DNA from: Candidatus Delongbacteria bacterium
GTDB lineage: Bacteria; UBA4055
DNA length: 7,160 bases
NCBI GenBank assembly: GCA_022013635.1
Contig: JAKLPX010000406.1
Location: forward strand, 1-7,160
Direction: 5' to 3'
In this document: positions 1 through 5,814 of the stretch, one piece after another
How the letters are laid out: each line of letters starts with the position of its first letter
Position numbering within the stretch: the first letter of the stretch is position 1
Notes under the pieces: generated by a model
What the model was told of the DNA's origin: nothing
Databases searched by the model: none
What the model saw: the letters and a program-made list of their open reading frames with translations, nothing else
Made by a program: the position numbers and the translations under genes

Positions 1-2
1 AT

Positions 3-1793
3 GTAGGCGTAAATTGCGTAGGAACACTGCAGCCGGTAATCACTGTAGATCCGAACAATATTGATTTTGGAAATGTTCAGATTGACACATATTCTCCTGT
101 TCTATCATTTACGCTTACCGGCAGAAACATGAATGAAAGCATAACAGTAACTCCTCCTTCAGGTTTTGAGATATCAAAATCTGAAAATTTAGGCTATCAA
201 GCGAATTCTCTTACTTTTATTCAGACTCTTGGCAATGTTGACGCCACGGTTTACATAAAGATTCAACCTACCGAATTAAGAGAATATTCCGGAAATATTG
301 ATTGTTCGAGCATCGGCGCGATCAGTAAAACTGTATCTTTGCTTTGTACCGCTACGGCTCCACCGTCAGAAATCACGGTAATTCCTTCCATCCTGGATTT
401 TGACGATACCTTCTTGTACTATTACAGTGCGGAGAAAACTTTCCAGATGACCGGAACCGACCTTATTGCAGATTTGGTAGTAACACCTCCTTGGGGTTTT
501 GAAATTTCTAAAACTTCAGGATTAGGTTATACAACAGCCTCTTTATCCTATATTCCAAGCTCCGGCAGCGTAAATTCTACGGTTTATGTCAGAATCATGC
601 CTACAGAAGCAGTTGCATATTCCGGAAATATTGATTGTTCCTCAAGCTATGCAACAAGTAAAAGCGTATCGGTTAACTGTGTCGGAGTCGAAAAACCTGT
701 GCTGTATTCAAGTACATATAATTTAGATTTTGGAGATATTACTGTAGGTTCTTATTCGTTTGAACATTCGTTTGAGTTGACTGGAGAACATTTGAAAGGT
801 AATGTAGTAGTTTCTACCAACGGTTCGACGGTATATGAAATTTCAAAAACTCCCGGTCATGATTTTATTTCAACGGACTTTGAATTTGTTCCGACCGAAG
901 GAAATCTGAATGTAATTGTATATGTCCGCGTTAAACCTGCTGCGGCACAATTGTATCAGGAAAACATAACCTGCCTAAGTGCTGACGCAGGCTATATAAA
1001 TATCGGTGTATCAGTTCAAGGAATTGCTCCGTACGGTTTCGTTTTCATTCCCGGCGGCACATTCGATATGGGGTTGGTTGATGTCGCCACCCCTGTACAT
1101 ACGGTAACTATTTCAAGAAGTTTTTTTATGGGAAAATTCGAAGTGACGCAAAATGAATGGATAGACATAATAGGTAGCAGTCCTCCGACCGGCTACGGAG
1201 TCGGAGATGGCTATCCCGTATATAATGTAAGTTGGTATGATGTACTTGTGTACTGTAACAGACGAAGCATTGCCGAAGGACTTAATCCTTGTTACACTAT
1301 TGAAAGTTCAACAAATCCTGACGACTGGGGTTCAGTACCTACAAGCCCAAATCAGTTCTGGGATGAAGTTATTTGCGATTGGGGCACAAACGGATACAGA
1401 CTGCCAACCGAAGCTGAATGGGAATATACTGTAAGATATAACGACGGCAGGATTTATTCGTGGGGTGATGAAAGTCCGTCAAATACATTATGTAATTATA
1501 ACTCGAATGTCGGCAAGACAACCACAGTCGGCAGTTATCCGTCCGGTGTTAGCCAGCTGGGCTTACATGACATGACAGGTAATGTCTATGAATTGGTATG
1601 GGATTGGTATGATGCTTATTCAAGTTCAAGCGCAACCGATCCGACCGGTCCTGCAGGCGGATCCGATCGTATTGTACGAGGAGGCTGCTGGACAAATACA
1701 GATCTTGAAATTCGTTGCGTAAATCGTAGTTTCGGCATCCCGTCCGGCATCAGCTACAAGTACGGTTTCCGTTTGGCAAGGACGATTGAATAG
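3..1793 (+). CDS. Secreted repeat protein with Ig-like domains and C-terminal FGE/SUMF1-like domain (5' end outside window)
   Basis: The reading frame is open from base 3, so the gene begins upstream. The ATG at 129 is internal: codons before it encode the start of the same repeat unit, with an IDFG motif at about base 60. The first ~340 residues are three Ig-like repeats of about 111 residues, each with an [IL]DF start, an F.(L/M)TG motif, an EISK motif, a TVYVRI-like strand and a YSGNIDC-like end. They resemble beta-sandwich repeats common in secreted Bacteroidetes proteins. From about base 1032 a formylglycine-generating-enzyme-like domain follows: FIPGGTFDMG, KFEVTQNEW, YNVSWYDVLVYCN, RLPTEAEWEY, LGLHDMTGNVYE, RIVRGGCW and GFRLAR. 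True FGEs carry two catalytic cysteines just after the GG(S)(Y/W) motif. Here those positions are polar or acidic (TNTDLE), so oxidase activity is unlikely and a binding or structural role is more plausible. No C-terminal sorting tail is visible. The family call is solid; the function is unknown. Confidence 0.88.
   Translation, partial: VGVNCVGTLQPVITVDPNNIDFGNVQIDTYSPVLSFTLTGRNMNESITVTPPSGFEISKSENLGYQANSLTFIQTLGNVDATVYIKIQPTELREYSGNIDCSSIGAISKTVSLLCTATAPPSEITVIPSILDFDDTFLYYYSAEKTFQMTGTDLIADLVVTPPWGFEISKTSGLGYTTASLSYIPSSGSVNSTVYVRIMPTEAVAYSGNIDCSSSYATSKSVSVNCVGVEKPVLYSSTYNLDFGDITVGSYSFEHSFELTGEHLKGNVVVSTNGSTVYEISKTPGHDFISTDFEFVPTEGNLNVIVYVRVKPAAAQLYQENITCLSADAGYINIGVSVQGIAPYGFVFIPGGTFDMGLVDVATPVHTVTISRSFFMGKFEVTQNEWIDIIGSSPPTGYGVGDGYPVYNVSWYDVLVYCNRRSIAEGLNPCYTIESSTNPDDWGSVPTSPNQFWDEVICDWGTNGYRLPTEAEWEYTVRYNDGRIYSWGDESPSNTLCNYNSNVGKTTTVGSYPSGVSQLGLHDMTGNVYELVWDWYDAYSSSSATDPTGPAGGSDRIVRGGCWTNTDLEIRCVNRSFGIPSGISYKYGFRLARTIE
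39..1028 (+). repeat. Three tandem Ig-like protein repeats (~111 codons each)
   Basis: Units run roughly 39-368, 369-698 and 699-1028 within the secreted protein gene. Matching landmarks are spaced 110-112 codons apart (DF, EISK and YSGNIDC/YQENITC). Units 1 and 2 are clearly closer to each other than to unit 3, and share an identical 24-base stretch at 284-307 and 617-640. The residues at bases 3-26 (VGVNCVGT) match the end of unit 2 (VSVNCVGV), so at least one more unit lies upstream. Confidence 0.75.
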
Positions 1794-1857
1794 TACGGTT
1801 TTGGATAAAGTTTCTATCTATATTGTTCACTAAGAATAAAAAATAAAAACTAGTGCA

Positions 1858-1886
1858 TTGATTTTATAACCTTTAATTGCTACATT
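1858..1886 (+). promoter_or_regulatory. Possible sigma-70-type promoter for the acetyltransferase/DUF2156 pair
   Basis: TTGATT at 1858-1863 and TACATT at 1881-1886 are separated by 17 bases in the 117-base AT-rich gap before the acetyltransferase gene. Each hexamer matches consensus at four of six positions. The background is so AT-rich that chance matches are likely. No clear terminator for the preceding gene was seen in the same gap. Confidence 0.3.
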
Positions 1887-1910
1887 TAATAAAAAATTCG
1901 GGAAAGTTGA

Positions 1911-2339
1911 ATGAATATCAAGTATTCAATCGTAAAAAAAGCCGATAAACAACAAATAATTACTCTGTATAAACAAGCCGGCTGGTGGACTTTGGAAGAA
2001 GACGGTAATGATTCCTTCGTTGAAGATATAATAAAAAATACTCATCTGTTTGCAATCGCAAAACAAGGGGAACAGATCATCGGAATGGGCAGAGCGATCA
2101 GTGAAGGTGTTAGCGACGCTTATATTCAGGATGTAACCGTATTAAAGGAGTATAGGAAAAAAGGCATTGGCGGAACGATAATAAAATTACTTGTAAATAA
2201 GTTAAGGTCGGAGAAGATCGGCTGGATCGGGCTTATATCAGAGCCGGGGGCGGATAAATTCTATACTAAGTTGGGATTCGAGCAGATGAAAGGTTATACA
2301 CCGTTCCTTTATAAGGGAAAGGATAGCAATTGTGAGTAA
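1911..2339 (+). CDS. GNAT-family N-acetyltransferase
   Basis: This 142-residue protein has the length and layout of a single-domain GNAT enzyme, which transfers an acyl group from acetyl-CoA to an amine; the substrate cannot be read from the sequence. Beta-4/motif A is YIQDVTVLKEYRKKGIGG (residues 71-88), with the R-x-x-G-x-G pyrophosphate-binding loop at R82-K-K-G-I-G87. Motif B is FYTKLGFEQ (117-125). The N-terminal part, with the WWTLEED segment around residue 25, is the usual variable acceptor region. It is probably cytosolic. An AG-rich stretch (GGGAAAG) a few bases upstream serves as a modest ribosome-binding site for the ATG. The stop codon lies inside the next gene (8-base overlap), implying co-transcription and translational coupling with the DUF2156 gene. 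Confidence 0.87.
   Translation: MNIKYSIVKKADKQQIITLYKQAGWWTLEEDGNDSFVEDIIKNTHLFAIAKQGEQIIGMGRAISEGVSDAYIQDVTVLKEYRKKGIGGTIIKLLVNKLRSEKIGWIGLISEPGADKFYTKLGFEQMKGYTPFLYKGKDSNCE
2313..2334 (+). promoter_or_regulatory. Ribosome-binding site supporting a GTG start for the DUF2156 gene
   Basis: The purine run AAGGGAAAGGA at 2313-2323 lies inside the end of the acetyltransferase gene. It ends 8 bases before the GTG at 2332. The next in-frame ATG lies far inside the conserved domain, so the GTG is the best start even though it overlaps the upstream gene. Confidence 0.6.
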
Positions 2340-3234
2340 AATTAAGCTGGAACTTTCAAAATTTAAAAATATTGAGCCACAAGATATTGATGATATTAAA
2401 AATTACCTGAGGAAATATCAGTTTGATACTTGTGATTATAATATTGTGAACTTATTTTCATGGGGTCATTTCCTGAATTTAAAATGGCGGATGTATAAAG
2501 ACAGGCTTTTGTTTTATAATTTCAGTTCGCAGTTTATGCTGTTTCCGTTAGGCGAAGTATTTTCGGCATCTGAAATGTCAGCTATTTCGGAAATGATCGA
2601 AAATGACGGATACAAAGGTAATTTTGTTTCTGTGCCTGAAGATTATATCGAAAAGAATATAGAAATCAACGATAAATTCACACCGGTTTACGATGAGGGT
2701 AATTCGGATTATCTCTATCTGTCTGAGAATTTAGCCTCACTGGGCGGAAAAAAACTGCAAAAGAAAAAAAATCTGATATCGCAATTCAGGCGTAATTACC
2801 GATCTTATAAGACGGAGATTTTCAGAGATGATCATATTGAGCTTTGTTTAAATCTCGCTGTAAAATGGTGCAAAGATCAAAACGAAATATGCGATGAGGA
2901 AAGACAGCTTGAATTTAATGTGCTTGAAAAGGCAATAAGAAATCACACAATACTTGGGTTGGAAGGACTTTTATTATTTTATGAAGAAAACCTTGTCGCT
3001 TTCGCCCTTTTCAGCGAACAAAAACATGATACTGCAACGGTTCATTTTGAAAAGTATGATGCCGATTACAAAGGATCAGGACAAATCATCAATCAGGAAA
3101 CGGCGATCTATCTGCAAGCAGAATACAAATATATCAACAGAGAGCAGGATCTTGGTAAAGAAGGTTTAAGAAAAGCAAAATCCTCCTATGCACCGGAAAG
3201 GCTGATCCCGACTTACAGATTATACAGGAAATAA
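2332..3234 (+). CDS. DUF2156 family protein (MprF/LPG-synthase C-terminal-like, GNAT-type fold)
   Basis: A 300-residue protein from a GTG start. It matches the stand-alone DUF2156 layout. The N-terminal half contains the DYNIVNLFSW segment (35-44). A central signature DYLYLSENLASLGGKKLQKK runs from 126 to about 145, followed by an NLISQFRRNY stretch. The C-terminal half has HFEKYDADYKGSG (238-250) and the strongly characteristic YINREQDLGKEGLRKAK (267-283), then SYAPERLIPTYRLYRK. The fold is shared with the catalytic domain of phosphatidylglycerol lysyltransferases (MprF), which use aminoacyl-tRNA. No membrane segments are present, so it is not a full MprF, and the substrate of stand-alone members is not established. 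It overlaps the acetyltransferase gene by 8 bases and is followed at once by a terminator. An amino-acid or peptide acyltransferase is the working guess. Confidence 0.87.
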   Translation: MSKIKLELSKFKNIEPQDIDDIKNYLRKYQFDTCDYNIVNLFSWGHFLNLKWRMYKDRLLFYNFSSQFMLFPLGEVFSASEMSAISEMIENDGYKGNFVSVPEDYIEKNIEINDKFTPVYDEGNSDYLYLSENLASLGGKKLQKKKNLISQFRRNYRSYKTEIFRDDHIELCLNLAVKWCKDQNEICDEERQLEFNVLEKAIRNHTILGLEGLLLFYEENLVAFALFSEQKHDTATVHFEKYDADYKGSGQIINQETAIYLQAEYKYINREQDLGKEGLRKAKSSYAPERLIPTYRLYRK

Positions 3235-3242
3235 AGGAATAA

Positions 3243-3268
3243 AAAAGCGGCTCATCTGTGCCGCTTTT
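3243..3268. terminator. Bidirectional intrinsic terminator between convergent genes
   Basis: A perfect 9-bp inverted repeat, AAAAGCGGC / GCCGCTTTT, with an 8-base loop. It has an A run on the left and a T run on the right, so it can terminate transcription from either strand. It sits 8 bases past the DUF2156 stop and 18 bases beyond the stop of the convergent lipoprotein gene, exactly where a shared terminator is expected. Confidence 0.9.
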
Positions 3269-3286
3269 ATTGAACATTTTTTGTAT

Positions 3287-4111
3287 TTATGGCAGCATGT
3301 TCCCTGTATAGGTATCGCTGTAACTCGGCGTGCAGCGGACACCGTGTGCTTTGCCCCAGGCGATCATTTTTTCGCAGGCATATTTGTTGTCACCTTCGAA
3401 GTAGTTATATGAGCTCCAACCCAGTATCTGATAATAAGTGAAAACTCCATTTTTCATGGTTGAATCGCCGTCATAGGAATAGTTTTTGGTGCCGGATGCA
3501 ACTGCTACAACACGACCACCGGCCTTGCCGAGAGCCGTTTTAAAAGCGCCTATGTTGCAGGCGTCAAATGTGAAACCCATCTTGGTGCTGGCTGATTTGG
3601 AAAACTTTCCAGCCATCCATGTATAGCTCAGGTAGTACATATCAGTGGTTATCATGTTGCCGTTGTAGCCATGTCCGGAATATACGAAGAATATCTCGTT
3701 TCCGGCTATTGACCTGCTGGCAAGGGTATTCATGGCAGATTCGATAGCAGTCTTGGTAGCGGCAAGGTCTGTAATCTTTGTTACGGAATAACCCTTGCCT
3801 TGCAGGAAGGATGCCCAGTCGCTGGCATCGTCGTCACAGTAATTTAGGTCGTTGACTGTGCCTGCATAATTCGAAATACCGATAACAAGGGCGTACTTGG
3901 CTCCCTTGGCGGCACTCTCGTCCAATTCGACAGCTTCGGAGGTAAGCAAAGTAAATTGGGCTTTCACATCTTCCGGTCTGTCATCTATGAATTCCGGTCG
4001 TTGATATTGGGAACCATCCACAGTATCTTCCGGTTCAAAAGTACTGTTCTTGGAGCAGCTGATAAAAAAGACCGCTACAACAATCATTAGGGCAACTAGA
4101 ATCTTCTTCAT
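3287..4111 (-). CDS. Caspase-like (peptidase C14) lipoprotein
   Basis: A 274-residue protein with a lipoprotein signal: MKK, a hydrophobic core (residues 4-16), then the lipobox-like FISC with the lipidated Cys19 followed by Ser. This predicts a membrane-anchored, probably periplasmic or surface-facing protein. After an acidic linker (20-70), the caspase/metacaspase p20 fold starts at KYALVIGISNYAG (72-84). DLNYCDDDA (88-96) is the usual acidic segment. The catalytic dyad is His147 in FFVYSGHG and Cys185 in FTFDACNIGAF. ASGTKNYSYDGD and NGVFTYYQIL (221-230) match the later conserved part of bacterial C14 domains. Family members cleave after specific Asp, Arg or Lys residues; the preference here cannot be told. 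The start is firm, with a perfect AGGAGG at 4116-4121 (complement) 4 bases before the ATG. It is monocistronic and convergent to the DUF2156 gene. No partner gene is evident nearby. Confidence 0.88.
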   Translation of the reverse strand: MKKILVALMIVVAVFFISCSKNSTFEPEDTVDGSQYQRPEFIDDRPEDVKAQFTLLTSEAVELDESAAKGAKYALVIGISNYAGTVNDLNYCDDDASDWASFLQGKGYSVTKITDLAATKTAIESAMNTLASRSIAGNEIFFVYSGHGYNGNMITTDMYYLSYTWMAGKFSKSASTKMGFTFDACNIGAFKTALGKAGGRVVAVASGTKNYSYDGDSTMKNGVFTYYQILGWSSYNYFEGDNKYACEKMIAWGKAHGVRCTPSYSDTYTGNMLP

Positions 4112-4197
4112 GAAACCTCCTGATTTTGAGTAAACTTTTTACTAAGTATTTCAATGCTTTTAACGGCACCTGAGCGGTTTTGGTTAAAACTTAATAC

Positions 4198-4226
4198 AAC
4201 ATAATACAAAAAAGGCAAATTGTCAA
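4198..4226 (-). promoter_or_regulatory. Sigma-70-type promoter for the caspase-like lipoprotein
   Basis: Read on the - strand, a perfect TTGACA (-35, bases 4226-4221) is followed after 17 bases by TATGTT (-10, 4203-4198). Transcription would start near 4191, giving a leader of about 80 bases before the ATG at 4111. This is the best promoter match in the window. Confidence 0.65.
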
Positions 4227-4273
4227 CTAAAAAATAAAATACATTATATTCATCATTTTACTTCTTGACTTTT

Positions 4274-4302
4274 TTGATTAAAAAAAATAACTTTGCTATG
4301 TA
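4274..4302 (+). promoter_or_regulatory. Candidate extended -10 promoter for the yedE operon
   Basis: TTGATT at 4274-4279 is followed after 17 bases by TATGTA at 4297-4302, preceded by TGC, which gives an extended -10 (TGnTATGTA). An alternative pair is TTGACT at 4265-4270 with TAACTT at 4288-4293. Both are moderate matches in AT-rich sequence. Either would give a leader of about 175-190 bases. Confidence 0.35.
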
Positions 4303-4484
4303 TGAAAAACGATAGATTAGCCATACTTGCAATAACATTCAAACAAGGCTTCAGCTGAGGCTGCCCAAATCCTCAATTGGTGCTTTTCGTGTAAAGGTTT
4401 TATTATACTCATTTTTTTAACAGCTTAAAATAAATACGAAAACACATAAAAATAAAAAAATAAATAAATTCAGGAGAAAGTTTT

Positions 4485-5591
4485 ATGAAAAATATTTTCA
4501 AATCGAGAACAGGGATAATAATCGCGGGTTCTGTAATCGGAATAATAGCTGCATTATTACAGTACATGGGAAACCCGCCAAATATGGGATTCTGCATTGC
4601 ATGTTTTGAAAGGGATATCGCAGGTGCGATAGGGCTTCACAGAGCAGATGTAGTTCAGTATGTCAGACCGGAAATAATCGGTATCATGATCGGAGCACTT
4701 TTGATCTCGATGATAAAAGGCGAGTTCAGACCGAGAGGCGGTTCATCAACAGTGATCAGATTTTTTTTAGGTGCGTTTGCTATGGTCGGAGCGTTGGTAT
4801 TCTTAGGATGCCCATGGAGAGCATTTATCAGACTTGCAGGCGGAGACTGGAATGCCGTTTTAGGTATTTTGGGATTGATCGTTGGAATAGGGATAGGCTC
4901 ATTTTTCATAAAAAAAGGTTACAGTCTTGGAAGAAATTACTCACAATCAAAAGCGGTAGGATTTATTATGCCGGCATTTATGATAGTATTATTTCTGATG
5001 CTGGTGTTTGGTTTTTCAAAACTTATGCTAAGTGAAAAAGGACCCGGATCCATGCATGCTTCTATAATTATAAGCATCATAGCCGGACTTATAGTGGGCG
5101 GATTAGCCCAAAGAAGCCGTTTCTGTACAATGGGCTCCATAAGAGATATCATACTTGTCAAGGATTTTCATTTGATCTCAGGAGTAGCAGCTTTCACATT
5201 AGCAGTATTTATTATGAACCTGATTTTAGGTCAATTCCATCCCGGATTTACTTTAAGCGTAACTGATGCAGCAGGTGTAATAACCTCAAAACCTCAAGCC
5301 ATAGCTCATTCAATGCATCTTTGGAATTTTCTCGGAATGGTACTGGCCGGATTAGCTTTTTCTCTTGCAGGAGGATGCCCGGGCAGGCAGCTTATACTAA
5401 CAGGTGAAGGAGATACCGATTCAGGTATTTTTGTGCTGGGTATGATAGCAGGAGCGGCATTCTCTCACAATTTTGCAATGGCCAGTTCAGGCAAAGGAAT
5501 CGGTACATTCGGAGCGTGGGGAACAATAATCGGTCTTGTATTTTGCTTAATAATTGCATATACTATGACTCAAAAAAGAAAATTATCATAG
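4485..5591 (+). CDS. yedE: YedE/YeeE-family membrane transporter, putative selenium (or thiosulfate-type sulfur) transporter
   Basis: A 368-residue polytopic membrane protein with about nine or ten hydrophobic segments (for example 10-27, 62-78, 91-109, 124-142, 158-180, 192-208, 230-250, 280-298, 315-333, 341-360). Family cysteine motifs are visible: NPPNMGFCIACFERDIAG (30-47), FLGCPWR (106-112), QRSRFCTMGSIRDI (209-222) and GGCPGRQ (296-302). The two halves echo each other: an FC...RDI motif then a GCP.R motif in each. This is the pseudo-twofold arrangement known for the related thiosulfate transporter TsuA, where conserved cysteines line the path. The QYVRPEIIG segment resembles the YedE subgroup tied to selenium metabolism. 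It acts in the inner membrane. The AGGAG ribosome-binding site is well placed. It heads the operon, with the yedF-like gene 12 bases downstream. The transported species (selenium or sulfur form) is inferred, not shown. Confidence 0.88.
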   Translation: MKNIFKSRTGIIIAGSVIGIIAALLQYMGNPPNMGFCIACFERDIAGAIGLHRADVVQYVRPEIIGIMIGALLISMIKGEFRPRGGSSTVIRFFLGAFAMVGALVFLGCPWRAFIRLAGGDWNAVLGILGLIVGIGIGSFFIKKGYSLGRNYSQSKAVGFIMPAFMIVLFLMLVFGFSKLMLSEKGPGSMHASIIISIIAGLIVGGLAQRSRFCTMGSIRDIILVKDFHLISGVAAFTLAVFIMNLILGQFHPGFTLSVTDAAGVITSKPQAIAHSMHLWNFLGMVLAGLAFSLAGGCPGRQLILTGEGDTDSGIFVLGMIAGAAFSHNFAMASSGKGIGTFGAWGTIIGLVFCLIIAYTMTQKRKLS

Positions 5592-5603
5592 GAGGAGGAA
5601 TTC

Positions 5604-5810
5604 ATGGATACGATAGATACAAGAGGACTTTCCTGCCCTCAACCGGTAATAATGGTAACGAATGCCGTAAGTGACGGAAAAGCAGCATTTGAAGTACTTA
5701 CCGACAGCGAGTGTTCTTTGGAAAATATTACACGACTTTTAGAAAGCAAGAAATATAAATATGAGATAATAGAGAAAGATGAATATAAAATCATCAAAGC
5801 CGCAAAATAA
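5604..5810 (+). CDS. yedF: TusA/YedF-like sulfur (selenium) carrier protein
   Basis: A 68-residue single-domain TusA-fold protein (SirA/YedF/YeeD family). The N-terminal signature DTRGLSCPQPVI (residues 4-15) places the persulfide-accepting Cys11 in the canonical CPxP motif. The remainder (VLTDSECSLENITRLL...) fits the beta-alpha-beta layout of the family. Its size is like E. coli YedF. It lacks the extra DsrE-like domain of the longer selenium-associated YedF proteins. Members relay sulfur from PLP desulfurases to acceptors, and some versions have selenocysteine in place of this cysteine; here the codon is TGC. A strong GGAGGAGG (5591-5598) overlaps the transporter stop codon and lies 5 bases before the ATG. 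The PLP enzyme gene follows after 4 bases. YedE-YedF pairing is widespread, and together with the PLP enzyme it suggests a transporter-donor-carrier module. Confidence 0.88.
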   Translation: MDTIDTRGLSCPQPVIMVTNAVSDGKAAFEVLTDSECSLENITRLLESKKYKYEIIEKDEYKIIKAAK

Positions 5811-5814
5811 TAGA

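Larger units (their letters stand above)
4112..4484. other. Divergent intergenic region (373 bases) with promoters and a possible structured leader
   Basis: No gene is seen on either strand. The left part (4112-4226) is the leader and promoter of the lipoprotein gene. The right part, from about 4303, would be a 5' leader of roughly 180 bases for the transporter operon. It holds a relatively GC-richer patch (4347-4385) in a very AT-rich setting, with the palindrome TCAGCTGA (4351-4358), an overlapping stem TGAGG/CCTCA (4356-4360 with 4371-4375) and a pairing AGCC/GGCT (4319-4322 with 4347-4350). I could not match it to a known riboswitch class. The last 50 bases are nearly all A/T up to the AGGAG at 4473-4477, 7 bases before the transporter ATG. 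Confidence 0.5.

Noticed and set aside
129..131. ATG at 129 as the start of the repeat/FGE protein
   Set aside because: The frame stays open to base 3 and the upstream codons encode the start of the same Ig-like repeat plus the end of another; no ribosome-binding site precedes the ATG. The gene starts outside the window.
1237..1434. Alternative-frame open reading frame within the FGE-like domain (also 2954-3169 and 4808-5035)
   Set aside because: Each lies wholly within a gene with clear conserved motifs in another frame and has no recognisable features of its own.
1660..1690. Inverted repeat GATCCG...CGGATC with nearby restriction-type palindromes in the FGE-like gene
   Set aside because: A 6-bp stem with a 14-base loop in coding sequence is expected by chance and has no regulatory context.
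4112..4484. Possible CRISPR, tRNA or mobile-element remnants in the divergent gap
   Set aside because: No spaced direct repeats, cloverleaf arms, CCA end, terminal inverted repeats or transposase fragments were seen.
5060..5090. AT-rich imperfect inverted repeat (ATGCTT...AAGCAT) in the transporter gene
   Set aside because: The stem is only 6 bp plus an interrupted 3 bp, AT-rich and without a T run; consistent with chance.
4655..5161. Antisense open frames opposite the transporter gene (also 4409-4597 and 5639-5851)
   Set aside because: They mirror well-supported sense genes, show no family motifs, and lack ribosome-binding sites.
5779..5814. Upstream ATG at 5779 as the start of the PLP enzyme
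   Set aside because: It would overlap yedF by 32 bases and add a non-conserved 12-residue tail before the family-typical MIYFDNAATT. Kept only as an alternative.
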